Positions 48,066-60,577 of a stretch of DNA of 64,000 nt are shown here, one piece after another. Below the pieces are notes generated by a model that saw nothing but the letters and a program-made list of their open reading frames with translations, ran no database searches and had not been told where the DNA came from. Position 1 is the first letter of the stretch. The number at the start of each line of letters is the position of its first letter. Made by a program: the position numbers and the translations under genes. This stretch comes from Plazaster borealis (taxonomy: Eukaryota; Echinodermata; Asteroidea; Forcipulatida; Labidiasteridae): the NCBI GenBank assembly GCA_021014325.1, contig CM037462.1, positions 14,652,135 through 14,716,134 of the forward strand, given 5' to 3'.

Positions 48066-48500
48066 TTGTTCAAACTATGACTACCGTTATTTTCGTTTGC
48101 TTGGCAGGTGGTCGCAAACAAAAAGAGGAGAGAGTCGAATTTACTTTTGCCTTTCTAAAGAAATAAAGCTCTGGAAATGAAGCAACATTGTTATTAGTAT
48201 TAATGTGACTCCCGTGACGTCACTGGTTGGAATGATTAGTGCAAAACTTGAATTTCAGAACGTACATTTGATGTATGGATGATGCACTGCCGGTGACAAT
48301 AATGTTGGATCCCTGCATCTTTAGTCAAACAAAATATTATATTATCAAGAATGTAAAAATAAAAGGGCAATAAAAGAGTAAAATGATCGGGTAAAAAAAT
48401 TCAGGGTCGCTGTGTTATGACACTGAAGCTGAAAAGAAACTTCTCTATATCTCATGAACACATTGAAACTGGTCTTAAGAATGCACGTTCAAAGGATGGT

Positions 48501-48876
48501 TAAAGGCACTGGACACGTTTGGTAATTACTCAAAATATATATTAGCATAAAAACTGACTTGGTAACGAGCAACAAAGAGCTGTTGATAGTACAAAACACT
48601 GTGAGAAACGACTCCCTCTGAAGTAACGTAGTTTTTGAGAAAGAGGTAATTTCTCACCAAAATAATAAAAGACTTCTTGCAAGAAGCCTTTTATTTCTAT
48701 CTGAAAGCACACAAATTTGTACAACAAGGGTGCTTTTTCTTTCACCATTTTCTTGCATCTTCGATGACCAATTGAGCCCAAATTCTCACAGGCTTGTTAT
48801 TTTATGCATATGTTGGGACACACCAAGTGAGAATACTGGTCTATGACAATTACCAAACGTGTACGATGCCTTTAAA
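48501..48876. mobile_element. MITE-like family A copy between duplicated blocks
   Basis: Left end taaaggcactggacacgttt, right end acgtgtacgatgcctttaaa. It abuts the second SINE copy directly at 48877. Confidence 0.8.
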
Positions 48877-49203
48877 GCAAGACACTTGACCATTATTACT
48901 TTGACCTTCGAATGAGACGTAAAGCCGTTGGTCCCGTGTGTTGTGTAATGCACGTAAAATAACCCAGTGCACTTTCGTTAGGAGAAGGGGTTCGCTCGCG
49001 TGTTTTCTGGTACGATTGGCTGCAGATTGCGCCACAGCACAGTACATGGTACTATGTAACAAAATCATAAAAATTAAAAATTAAAAAATAGTCTTCTTAT
49101 TTCAAGCATATCTCCGCAAACCTTGTAGGAAAAAAACCCCAGCTCTATGATAGTCCTACGCCTTTGTGTATGATAAAGCGCTGTATAAAAACTGCGTAAT
49201 ATT
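48877..49203 (+). mobile_element. 5'-truncated SINE copy
   Basis: Starts within the body (agcaagacacttgacc) immediately after the MITE and ends in tataaaaactgcgtaatat. It is the duplicated counterpart of the SINE at 47705-48065. Confidence 0.8.
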
Positions 49204-49929
49204 ATTCAAACTATGACTACCATTGTTTTGTTTTGCTTGGCAGGTGGTCGCAAAATAAAAGAGGGGAGAGTCGATTTTACTTTTGCCTTTCTGAAAAAGA
49301 AAACAAAAAAACTCTCGAAATTAAGCAATAATGTAATTAATAGTAATGTGACTCCCGTGACGTCACTGGTTGGAACTTGAGATTCAGAACGTACATTTGA
49401 TGTTTGGATGATGCACTGCCGGTGACAATAATGTTGGATCCCTGCATCTTTAGTTAAACAAAATATTATATTATCAAGAATGTTAAAAAAAGGGCAATAA
49501 AAGAGTAAAATGATCGGGGGGGAAAATTCAGGGTCGCTGTGTTATGACACCGAAGCTGAACGCATTGAAACTGATTTTGAGAATGCACGTGCAAAGGGTG
49601 GTAAAGGTTGGGAATTGCACTATGGCACCGCCGAAACTATAGGATAAATTTTAAGGCGGCACAAGGGGCACCATTATGTTGTCTAGAGGGGGCAATTCTG
49701 ACCAAATAAAATTGTAGTTTTGGTTTGCATTTTTCCTAAACAAGCCCCTTTTTAGCACGCTCTCTTTATATGTCATTTACTATTGTTTGTAAAATAATCT
49801 GCCGTGGAGGTAGAAACAAAATTATTGTCTTCATGTAAATAGAAAACTAGTTTTAAAAACACGTAGAGTCACATAAAATGTAACTTGTTTTATTCAGGTA
49901 ATTGTTAATCTCAAATATCCAGATTTCAA

Positions 49930-49980
49930 ATGGGGGGGGGGGGGCACCCGCAAGCACGGACATCAATGGGGGGGGGGGAC
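49930..49980. repeat. Two poly-G tracts
   Basis: G-runs of 14 and 10 bp at about 49933-49946 and 49969-49978 separated by acccgcaagcacgg. Potential G-rich structure and an assembly-sensitive site. Confidence 0.7.
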
Positions 49981-50042
49981 ACACGACACGTGCCCAACCC
50001 CTCATGCCACTCACCACTGTGCACTGGGGTTTGATTATTAGT

Positions 50043-50397
50043 TTAAGGGATTGTATACGTTTGGTAATTTGAACCCACTGTTTGTTTCAATCCTGTACAG
50101 TTGTACGTATACCATAAAACTAACCTGTGAAATTTTCATTTCAAAAGGTGGTAGCGTTTTTGAGATATTGCCGAAAATCTGGAGCGGTTATGTCCACGCA
50201 GGAAGAATAATCTGCAATTGGAATGCACAATTAAATATTGGATAAAAAGTGATATCCTTTTCCATAACCACAGTACCTCGAAGTGAAAAGTTTCTCAAAA
50301 TGCATTATACTATCCAAAGCTGCTGTACTTCTTACCAAGTAAGTTTTTATTGCCATTAATTTTCAGAGCCATTACCAAACGTATACAGACCCTTTTA
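50043..50397 (+). mobile_element. MITE-like family B copy with both ends
   Basis: Left end ttaagggattgtatacgttt and right end aaacgtatacagaccctttt are inverted. The interior is shared with 46873-47202 and 54662-55067. Confidence 0.82.
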
Positions 50398-51037
50398 ATG
50401 CACACTGCGCATAAATATGTTTATATGTGAGTGAGGAGCACACGCTTCTGCAGTATGTAAGCGGGGTTCATTATTGTTGACGATATACCCATGACTATTC
50501 AACCTGTAACTTCATATCAGGAAGGAAAACACGCACGCAACATTGCAATAAACAAAACTGAATTGTTCCCAGGTCAGGGTCCGGGGTATTATACGGATGG
50601 GATGCCCTGGGGAAAAGATAAAACTAGACAATCATTTAATAGTTTCATCTGTTTCAAAGTGTGGGTAATTATGCCCTGGGTAATGCGGTATTTAAAACCA
50701 GTTTGTTTGTCCCTAAGGTGGCACTCCCAGTAGTCCCTGTAGATTGTATAACATTTCGTCCTACAAAAAAACTATCACTGTGCTGTCACTGCACTGTTGA
50801 TTGTACTCAATTCTGGATAAAATTCATATTTTGGCCCGCTAAGCACCATGTCTTCCCCGCCCCCTCAATGATGCCACGGAAGTCGCGAGAAAATAGTAAA
50901 ACAATTTTCACTGTATTCAAGCATCGGGTTTTGGACTCGCGAAATCAAAACTAATTGCTTAAGCATATAAGGCAACAATATTTCAGGGGATTTTTTCCCA
51001 TTGTTTGACCTCGGCGATGGCGGCAAATACCAGGGGT

Positions 51038-51386
51038 TTGAAGACACTGGACACTATTGGTAATATTGTCAAAGACCAGTCTTCTCACTTGGTGTATCTC
51101 AACATATGCACAAAATAACAAACCTGTGAAAATTTGAACTCAATTGGTCATCGAAGTTGCGAGATAATAATGGAAGAAAAAACACCCTTGTCACACGAAG
51201 TTGTGTGCTTTCAGATGCTTGATTTCGAGACCTCACGCGTGTCCATGAGGTCTCGAAATGAATTCAAATGTTTTACTTTTTTCCCAAAACGACGTTACTT
51301 ACAACAGCTCTCCATTGATCGTTACCAAGTAAGTTTTTATGCTAACAATTATTTTGAGTAATTACCAATAGTGTCCAGTGCCTTCA
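51038..51386. mobile_element. MITE-like family A copy, internally shortened
   Basis: Left end ttgaagacactggacactat, right end accaatagtgtccagtgcct. The right half has lost the segment between cgacgttactt and acaacagctctcc. Confidence 0.8.
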
Positions 51387-51847
51387 GGCCAAATAAACGT
51401 TATTTAACAGCGTGGTATACAATAAAATCGACAACACCAAAACACAACACAAATGAGAAATGATGATGTTAATTAAACCATGCATTGAGTTTTAATGACA
51501 TAAATATATTATTATGGTTACCTGCTGTAGAATCAATCAGATCAAATTTTTAAAAAAATGATTGTGTTTAATTATTACAAATAAAAAACTTGTGGTTGTG
51601 ACTTTCAAGTATTAAAAGCAAAAGTAATATGCCCACATATAGGGTCATTCTGCAAAAACAAATAAGTTAAACATAAATAATTGTTTAGCAATGATAAACG
51701 TTAGGACAACAAATGCACTCTTTCTTTAAAGATATGATACATGATTGGATTATCTACAAGTAAAAATGCAGGCATTTTATCAATCTAGAAGGTTTACTCT
51801 AGAGTTGAAAATGTTGCCACGTATCCCCAGCAATATTTTTACCACCT

Positions 51848-52333
51848 GGGGCCAATTTCATAGCGCTGCTTAACGGTAAGCAAAATTTTTTGTGCTTACA
51901 GTAGCAGCAAAATTTGCATTGATACGTCATTCATTTTCATGCAGTAAGCACCGGAAGGTTAGCAGGCCTTTTCGTGTGCTTACGGTTAGCAGCGCTATGA
52001 AATGGAAACTCGCGCAGTAAGCACAAAATTAGCTGTTAAGCAGACAAATTTGCAATGTTACATCATTCATTTTCATACAGTAAGCACCGGAAGGTTAGCA
52101 TGCCTTTTCGTGTGCTTATGGTTAGCAGCGCTATGAAATGGAAACTCGCGCAGTAAGCACAAAATCAGCTGTTAAGCAGACAAATTTGCAATGTTACATC
52201 ATTCATTTTCATACAGTAAGCACCGGAAGGTTAGCATGCCTTTTCGTGTGCTTACGGTTAGCAGCGCTATGAAATGGAAACTCGCGCAGTAAGCACAAAA
52301 TCAGCCGTTGAGCAGCTCTATGAAATTGGGCCC
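51848..52333. mobile_element. Family C MITE-like element with internal 136-bp tandem copies
   Basis: Outer ends ggggccaatttcatagcgct and atgaaattgggccc are inverted. Inside, a unit starting cagtaagcaccggaaggtta occurs at about 51942, 52078 and 52214, giving a 136-bp period. The units are nearly identical, so the expansion is recent. Confidence 0.85.
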
Positions 52334-52350
52334 TGATATTGACTTCACCT

Positions 52351-52545
52351 TGGCCCAATTTAATAAAGCTGCTTAAGAAGAAAATATTCCTTAACAATTT
52401 TCTGCTAAGCAGAAATGATAAGGATACCATTCAAAAAATAGAACACGTGACATGGTAGTTTGGCTGGTAACCTTATTCTGGTAAGCAAAATTGTATTGTG
52501 CTTAGCTACTTTTTGTGCTTAAGTAGCTCTATGAAATTGGGCCCT
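52351..52545. mobile_element. Family C MITE-like element
   Basis: Left end tggcccaatttaataaagct, right end gctctatgaaattgggccct; interior with ttctgctaagcagaaatga and tggctggtaaccttattctg. It directly follows 51848-52333. Confidence 0.8.
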
Positions 52546-52909
52546 GACGTCATCACCCAAAATAAATCTTTGCTCTGTTGTTACGCTATTTTGGGAATCG
52601 GATTCAGCAGTGCGCATTTTAGGCGATCGTGCGCAGTGCGCATTTTAGGCAATATGCGCATGCGGCTAGATGAGCACCATCTTTAAGCAACTTTAATGAC
52701 TCCCCAAAATGGCAGACCATAGGCAGACTGTAGTAAAGTTTTTTACAGGGTGGAAGAATTGTGTGCGTTTATTAGAAACGAAAGGGTATGGATGAAATGT
52801 ACTCTTCCATAAAACTCAACGATGTATCATACCTTTATTGAAAATGTTACAGTTACAAAAATTAGATTGAAATTAATTAAGTTAAAAAGATTCTCATTTA
52901 AAATCATAC

Positions 52910-53475
52910 GTGCCAGTGGCTGGATCCATTGCGGATTGAGGGTGGACTCATGATCGACTGAGCATCCCAAGGTGGATTTAAGGTAGATCCAAGATGGAAC
53001 CCCGGTGAACCAAGGGTAAACGCAAGGTGGAACAAGGATGGGTCCAGGGTGGACCTAGAGTAGTAAGAGCCAAGCATAAACAAACGAAGAACCCAATGTG
53101 AACCCAGGGTGGACCTACAGAGGGCCAAGAGTAAACAAAGGAAGAACCCAGTGTGAACCCAGGGTGGACCTACAGAGGGCCCAGGGTAAACCAAGGGAGA
53201 ACCCAGTGTGAACCCAGTGTGGACCTAGAGAGGGCCCAGGGTAAACAGAGGGAGGACCCAGTCCAGTGTAAACATAGGGTGGAGCTAGCAAGGACCCAGG
53301 ATGAACCAAGGGCAGGGAGGGACCAGGGTAACCAAAGAGAGGACCCAGAGTGGACCAAGGAGGGCCCAGTTTGGACCCAGGGTGGACCAGGGGTAAACCA
53401 AGGTAGACCCAGGTTGATCCTAGGGTGGACGTGGTGTAAACCCAAGGTAGACCCAGGGTAGATATAAGAAGGGCC
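52910..53475. repeat. Purine-rich minisatellite
   Basis: Irregular units built on gtgaacccagggtggaccta and gggcccagggtaaac. ORFs on both strands through it encode monotonous Gly/Pro/Trp/His-rich text and are artefacts of the repeat. Confidence 0.85.
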
Positions 53476-54397
53476 CAGGTGGACTGTGGGTCTATCCTTT
53501 ATTAAAATGAGTTTCTCAACATTTTTCCTCCTCCATCTTAGGAAATGAATATGTCAGCCTGGACCTGTTATGAAATAGTAATCCTAAGGAATTAGTAGCG
53601 TGAACATTGTGGTTAATGTGAGTTAATGCTGTGCCAATAAGTAATTGGCAGTGTTTGTGAAAACTGGGTTCATTTCTATTTGTTAGATTAAAAAAATCAG
53701 ATCCATCTGTAAGTTGCATCAAATTTTACATGGAGGCATGCATTTAAGTAATATCTATGTATTAATGATACTCAAATTGGATTTCCCAGACTAAAGACAG
53801 TGTTGCTACGTCACATGGCTCGAGTCAAGCTTTTGTGTAGCAACCCCCGCATCAGTGGGGGGTAAGAAGGGGGCACAGGGGGGGGGGGCATCCTCAATCT
53901 AATCAATGTTAATATTTGTATAGACCATCTGCAGTTTGTGCAATAATATCAGGTGCATATAAACTTGAGTTCAAGTGGAATATTTCATTTACGTGTGTTA
54001 CTCAAAGGAAGTATTAACTGCTTTTATAAATCCCCTTGCATGTACGCTGCCATCGCTGAGTTCAAACAATAGAAATGCACCTGTGTGTACCCGACTCACT
54101 GCCAATGAAAAGTCTTCCTTTGACCTCAGTGAGGGCGCTGTTTGAGCTTGTGATGTCATAATGCAAGAGTAGTGCTTATTTGTTTACTAAACCCAGTGAT
54201 TAACTAATGACAAATGAGTGGTAAGTTAGTGAGTGGTAATCTGAGTGGTAAAATTCAGTGGTAACCAATAAATAAACTATGTTTTGTATGACTTAGCATT
54301 CATGGGATATTAATTTAATAGTAAAATCGCTATTTTTCAATCAAATATTTTCTTGTTTAATATCAAAGGCAATCTAATTACAGCGACCTTGATTTAA

Positions 54398-54530
54398 AGC
54401 ATGCAGACAACATTGGTAATTGTCAAAGACCAGTATCCGCACTTGATGTGATACATGAAATATACAACATATACATGAAATAACAAAACTGTGAAAGTTA
54501 CCGCTCAATCAGTGATAACTATAGCCTTTC
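54398..54530 (+). mobile_element. Family A MITE half copy
   Basis: Only the left half remains (acattggtaattgtcaaaga, ccagtatccgcacttgatg). A parallel half copy is at 60578-60700. Confidence 0.65.
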
Positions 54531-54661
54531 ATGCAAAAATACTTCAAGGGAAGTTTTCCACTATGACCATTTATATACCATGTAAATTATGTGCACATCT
54601 GTGAAGATTAGTATTTTCAATTTTAACCAATGTTGTGCACACCCTTTAAGATGAAATTAGT

Positions 54662-55067
54662 TTAAAGGGATTGTATACGTTTGGCAAGTGAAACCCACTG
54701 TCCGTTTCAATCCTATACAGTTGTAGATATATACCATAAAATTAACCTGTGAAAATTTCATTTCAAAAGGTGGTAGCGTTTTTGAGATATTGCAGGAAAT
54801 CTGGAGCGGTTATGTCCACGCAGGAAGAATAATCTGCAATTTGAATACACAATCTGAGAAACGTTACTGTCAGTAACACTTCTCAAATTCAAATTTGTTG
54901 GGATAAAAAGTGATATCTTTTTCCATAACCGCAGTACTTCTAAGTGAAAAGTTGCTCAAAATGCATTATACTATCCAAAACTCTGTACTTCTTACTAAGT
55001 AAGTTAAGTAAGTTTTTATTGCCATTACTTTTCAGAGTCATTACCAAACGTATACAGACCCTTTAAT
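54662..55067 (+). mobile_element. MITE-like family B copy with both ends
   Basis: TTAAAGGGATTGTATACG at the left and CGTATACAGACCCTTTAA at the right. An extra inner palindrome (gagaaacgttactgtcagta/acacttctc) is present. The next element begins two bases later. Confidence 0.85.
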
Positions 55068-55068
55068 A

Positions 55069-55322
55069 ACCCATATGCACAAGCGCTGTCTTAAAAATAT
55101 ACTGCAATGCATCTTGGGAAACCGAGAACAGTTAAAAATGAAAATCAAGCTGCCAAGATGAATGCCATACTGTAGCTTACCTGGACCTATGCCAGGTTTT
55201 TTGTGTGTAAAGCATTGGTTCAAAATTAGTGCACCATGATGATTGCCGGTGTTGCTCGGACTCGGATTTCATCCAGAATCCTTTGCGTGCCGATCGCGCG
55301 CATTCGGTCGTGCATATGGGCT
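55069..55322. mobile_element. MITE-like element, copy of 12988-13237
   Basis: Ends acccatatgcac and gtgcatatgggct are inverted; the interior is the reverse complement of the intron 29 element. Confidence 0.75.
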
Positions 55323-56850
55323 CTTGGAGTCATTGAAGTCAAAGCGAGGCTTGGAGGAAATAGTCAGTTCCATTTTAACATAATGAGATTGTTACAATAC
55401 TAATTTTCCATAGGTTTCTAAAGAGGATCATAAAAACATTGCTGTGGTGGGGACAGAGTTAACCCAGCAACTATTTCAACTACGATTTGCCGGCAGATCT
55501 TAGTCATGACTTCTAAAAAATCTCTTGGTAGAAAAACACTACATTATTTTAGTCTGTGGCAAGGTGGCGTCCCTTCTAAACACCTTGAGTTGTGTACAAT
55601 GCTATGACTACTTGTCACTCAAGCCTCGCTCAGAGTCTCAAAAACTTGGCAGCTATATGCTTATGGATTTATCAAAAAACAACATCTTTTTGCAAGGAAA
55701 GCAAAAATATTTGCTTGTGTTTTGGGCAAACAGCTGTAATCGTTGTTTATACAACGAACCCACCCACTGTGTTTTTGTTTGCAGAGATTTTCATATTATC
55801 TAAGAAAAGAGATTATTTAAAATATTTTTTTTAGCAAAATATTTACACAACAGATGTGGATAAGTTAAATCTATTTAAAAACACCTTGATTCCAAAGTGG
55901 TATCTCCCGCGTATAATTAAACTTTCAAGGCTACTGGAAGATTCTATGACTGTGTTTAATTTGTGCAAATTATTTGGCTGTGGCTGATGTCTATTCTGGC
56001 AGTGTTGAAGTATAGACAGATGGTAATCCAGCCGTAGCCATAAGCCACATCATTTGTTTCACACACAGCCTTCATACATCCATTTCACATGGCTGCATGT
56101 GGTCTAGTTCCCTTTCTCAAGTCATTACATAATGAGTTCATAGTCACCAGCTATGATATAGACGCCAGCCTCAAGAGCTTTGACTTGTCTTTTTCCTGCA
56201 ACCATGTTTGGTGTGTTTTTTTGCCATTTTTAAATTGTTCATATTTTAAAGTGAAGATTTGCTAACAAATTTTTAAGGCACATGCACTCTAAAAGTTTTT
56301 GAGGATTGAAGATGGTTGAAATAAAAGTGGGTTTAAGTTCATTTGACAGGATCAAGATTTGATAGTTTGTTTTGTTAGACGAAGGGCGAGATCTTAGGAA
56401 GTGTCTTGCAATTATGGCATTATTTCCACCTTTTGATGACCCCTGGTGTTTATAAACTCAAAGGAGATTTGGGAACAGTCTTCTCAGTGCTAGAGAAGTA
56501 GATCAAAGAGCATGATTTCAATTATATCTGAAGAAAAATCACAGCATTTTTTTTGTTTCCAACGCAGACTTCAAAAAGTCTGAAATTCAGATTAAAGACT
56601 GAAATTTCTCATCCCTGCGCTAAGTTCCTGTTTTAATGCTCAATACGTCAGAAATTAAGACATTCCAAAAACAAGACTTGACAAGAAATCTGATGATGAG
56701 AGAATTTACATTTTACCTAAAAACAGAAAAATCCTGGGACTGGCATAGAAGACCGAGAGAGAGTGAATCTGGGAAGTGACGGGTTGTTGAAAATCACAGA
56801 AGAAAATCTCTTATTTCAAAACTCAAAACTGCACTTTATTTTTTGGTTGT
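55323..56850. other. No gene seen
   Basis: AT-rich sequence with ORFs up to about 90 codons that lack splice-site support or a recognisable protein pattern. I see no inverted-repeat element with clear ends. Confidence 0.4.
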
Positions 56851-56851
56851 T

Positions 56852-56972
56852 GTATGGCCGTATCCGAATTGACTACAGCTACAACTGTTTCTAAGAGTGT
56901 TGCTAGGACATCCTATACTTCATCGAGACTCTAGCCGTAGCCATAGCTATAGCCGTCAATTCGGACACGACC
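56852..56972. mobile_element. Small MITE-like element
   Basis: Inverted ends atggccgtatccgaattgac and gtcaattcggacacgacc; interior ctagccgtagccatagct. A related fragment is near 25889-25926. Confidence 0.6.
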
Positions 56973-57597
56973 TTTCACTCAAAACAAAACATGGGCATAC
57001 TTTCACGGAAGCGCTGAACCACAAGAAAAATGAGGTTAAGAACAAAACAATGTTGCTTTCCAGAAAAGTTACCAGCCAGAAAACCATATCAAGTGTACTG
57101 CTTCTGACTGGTTCCCTACTTTGTTTTTACCTCAGAAACTTGTTAAGCAATATTGTCTGCTTTAAAAGCACCTCTATGAAATTGGGCCCTAAAAAGTTTG
57201 ATTGGAAACTTCTGTGACGCAGTCTTGCCTTGAGCCGCCTCTTTATGCTCTCCTGAAAAGCAGAGAGCTGTTATTTGTGAAAAATTTACTGACCGAGGAT
57301 ATCCGCGGGTGAAAACTCACTGTTCTTGATCCAGTTTGCGCATTTTAGTCAATATTCGGCATACTCTGTCCCGTGGAGACCGCGACACATGAGACTGAAC
57401 TCCGTGACCATATCACGAACTTGACGCTTGTTTATACGATTTCTGTAATGTAGAAAGAAACAAAATTCAACCACAAAAAAATTTGAATTATAGTTTTAAA
57501 AACGTTAAAAAAGATGTTGGTTATTGATATTTACATACTTCACATTGAATATCAAAGGAGGAGTGGGGAGAGGAAGGGGCCATGGTGAAGTGTTGGG

Positions 57598-58250
57598 AGG
57601 GGGGGGTTAGTTCTTAGTTGGGCGAGGAGTGGGCCTTAGTTCTTAGTTGGGCGAGGAGTGGGCCTGGGTTCTTAATTGGGCGAGGAGTGGTCCTTAGCTC
57701 TTAGTTGGGCGAGGAGTAGGCCTTAGTTCTTAGTTGGGCGAGGAGTGGGCCTGAGTTTTTAGTTTGGCGAGGAGTGGTCATTAGCTATTAGTTGGGCGAG
57801 GAGTGGGCCTTAGTTCTTAGTTGGGCGAGGAGTGGGCCTGGGTTCTTAATTGGGCGAGGAGTGGTCCTTAGCTCTTAGTTGGGCGAGGAGTGGTCCTTAG
57901 CTCTTAGTTGGGCGAGGAGTGGGCCTGAGTTTTTAGTTTGGCGAGGAGTGGTCATTAGCTATTAGTTGGGCGAGGAGTGGTCCTTAGCTCTTAGTTGGGC
58001 GAGGAGTGGTCCTTAGCTCTTAGTTGGGCGAGGAGTGGGCCTGAGTTTTTAGTTTGGCGAGGAGTGGTCCTTAGCTATTAGTTGGGCGAGGAGTGGGCCT
58101 TAGTTCTTAGTCGGTTGAGGATTGGACCTTAGTTCTTAGTTGGGTGAATGAGCCTTAGTTCCTAGTTGGGTGAGGAGTGGGCCTTGGTTCTTAGTTGGGT
58201 GAGGAGTGGGCCACAGTTCTTAGTTGGGTGAGGAGAGGCCCTTAGTAGAG
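57598..58250 (+). repeat. 29-bp minisatellite, about 21 units
   Basis: The unit ttagttgggcgaggagtggg plus a variable nine bases repeats at exact 29-bp spacing (for example gggcgaggag at 57620 and 57649). Variants (agttgggc, agtttggc, aattgggc) are arranged in a higher-order pattern. Confidence 0.93.
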
Positions 58251-58381
58251 TGGGGGAGTTTCTTTCAATGCAATACCATACACCAGATAGTGATGTACAA
58301 TTCTCCCTATCCCAACCAACAGTTAAACTATTTGGCATATTGGTGCCCTTTCTTTTTGCCTCATGCTGCCCTTAATAATAA

Positions 58382-58555
58382 TGGTTACACTCCTATGTTT
58401 CAACACCCCTATAGTATGACAACCTTAGTGTATTTTCCTAATCCTAACCCTAACCCAAACCCCTAACCCTAACCCTAGCGAATAAATCACAGGTTTCTTT
58501 TGGAACATAGATTCGTCGGAAAATAGGGGTGTCGGAATATAGAGCAGATACCTTT
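58382..58555 (+). mobile_element. Dispersed element with telomere-like core, second copy
   Basis: Contains ctaaccctaaccc twice (58443-58477), flanked by cactcctatgtttcaacacc and ggaacatagattcg, cggaaaataggggtgtcgg. In reverse complement it follows the same motif order as 34586-34690. Confidence 0.7.
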
Positions 58556-59100
58556 TATTTCCCTATCAAAGGCCAAAATAACCTTGCCCTTAAAATAATG
58601 TACAGCCTAGTAATTAATGGTCTGTGATTGTTCTTCAAGAAAAACTGGTTGTTCTCATTTGGATCATTTCTCTGTCAGACTCAGCTGAGGGGAAAAACAA
58701 TGTATTGTTTTAAGTGTTTAATTCTTTTCTTCTATCAACAACATCCTCTCCAAACACAATTTATAAATCTGCACTGGTCCAGAGAACATTTCCTTCTCAA
58801 TACTCAAACCGAACAGTATACAAAGTCACAATATTGTTAAAACACCCCCCCCCCCTCTTAGCAATCCAGAATATCAACACTTATCTGCATACAATGTACC
58901 CCATTAACAATGGAACAACCTGCTTCTCAGAGCTTTAGCTTATCACAAAAAGGGACCCACTTGCACAAAAAGTTAAACTCTATTGTGACGAGTTTTCTAA
59001 TAAAATTTGGTTGCATAATCCCTTTTTACCGTTTTTTTACAAGCTGTCAACAGGTTTTTTTAAACTGTATACAAATTAATCAAAATAAAAACTAAATTTG

Positions 59101-59190
59101 CCGGAAGTGTTGGTTCTGAGAACCGGAGTGGTTCGAAAAGTTTACTCTGCTCGTCTTCACACCGGTTCCTCTCAGAACCAACACTTCTCC
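59101..59190. mobile_element. Hairpin element
   Basis: Arms ccggaagtgttggttctgag with aaccgg and its complement ccggttcctctcagaacc with aacactt; loop about 35 bp. Confidence 0.7.
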
Positions 59191-59356
59191 CAAAAGAGTT
59201 TTATACATTGGTTGTACCCGCAAGTTTACTACTCTAGTTCTTCTTAAAAATTCTTTAGTATTATTCAGTGGGATTACACTGTAAGTAAACCATGGCAAGT
59301 GCCATTGGGTTGTTCACCGGTTAAACCTTAATCATGCCTAATAATGCATTAAACTA

Positions 59357-59490
59357 AAGCAAGTATCAGCAGGGAACCAGTCACAAGCAATATACACTAT
59401 TATATGTTATTTTGGCTGGTAACCTGATTCTGCTAAGCAAAACTTGTGTATGCTAAGCAAATTGCTGCGCTACGCAACTCTATGAGCCTA
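59357..59490. mobile_element. Family C MITE fragment
   Basis: Shares gcagggaaccagtcacaag, ttttggctggtaacctgatt and ctgctaagcaaa with 60774-60967; the left end is lost. Confidence 0.6.
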
Positions 59491-60577
59491 ATCTTCTTGG
59501 GGGCTTGTTAAACCCATTGTTTACCCCGGTTAATCAAATATGACTGGAACATTATTTAATTATTCATTTTTATATACCACACATAGAGGTCATTGCCATT
59601 TGATTGGTGGAACACGCATCACCATGTCGTTCAATATTTTTCAATGTATTATCTGTTCATGTATTACTGCGGCGAAGCTCCACAGTTTAATATTGGAGTC
59701 CAATATGGATAATTAATGGACGCTTAACAGAGTCGTTCCCAAATTAATTGTTCCCCGCCCATTTGTCCAAATGAGGCAAGTTCGTGTCACAACAGACAAG
59801 GTTTGTGTCTACATGGAGTCGTTCACATCGTTTAGAAGGGGTTTTAAGGATGTTTATAGTGAACAAAAGTCAAATCTTTGTGTGAGTTTTTTAAAACAAT
59901 GAATGCATTTTGTTTGTGCTTTGACAAAGAACATAATCACTCAATGAAATCTGGTTTTTCCATTTCACCCGGCTTCGATCTCCTGAAATGCAATAGTGCA
60001 GATTGCACCTCACGATTATACTCTGTGACAATACACTCATATGCGTCCAATATTTGCATAGTACTCAACATTTAAAAACACCGAACGTCAATTTCACAAT
60101 AACGCTTGAAATAAAATCTATAAATAGAATGTTGTTGATCTCTCGACAGTGACCTTTCAGCGAATAGATATTCAGGCCCTCCAGAAGAAGTAAAAACCAC
60201 TTGATAAAATAGCTTACACATCAATCAGCAATGCACTGAAGATAAACAACGTTGAAAAAATGTACAATGTATGTTGTTACACTCTATACCCCTAACACAA
60301 TATGAGTTAAAGTCCAACTTATTCCCTGCTGTGGATTTTCTGATTTCAGGACGTATCCAACTTGACCCTTTCATGCACCATTTAATTTAGTGATAAATTG
60401 ATCATATGGACACATAAGCACTCGTTTCTTGCAAATGGCGAACCCCTAAAAAAAAACAGGTTACAGTAACAGTACACCCTCAAAAGTCCCCTTTGCCATT
60501 CTGAAAACTGTGTGGCCGTGCGATCTTTATTTTTCGTTTTAAAACTGTTTTTCTAGAGGGATTTACGACCGGTCGGC

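Larger units (their letters stand above)
47647..49603 (+). repeat. Tandem segmental duplication of about 0.75 kb
   Basis: The block from the SINE body (47740) through tggcaggtggtcgcaaac, gtgactcccgtgacgtcact, gatgcactgccggtgacaat to about 48490 is repeated at 48880-49603 at high identity. A third, partial start (cctggtggtcgc...gagagttgaattt) is at 47647-47705. A family A MITE (48501-48876) separates the two copies. Confidence 0.85.

Noticed and set aside
52904..53461. Gly/Pro/Trp-rich ORFs on both strands
   Set aside because: They come from the purine-rich minisatellite; several frames are open at once, as expected from a repeat without stops.
58440..58480. True chromosome end or telomere fusion
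   Set aside because: The telomere-like units are few, imperfect, flanked on both sides by ordinary sequence, and shared with another dispersed copy at 34.6 kb.
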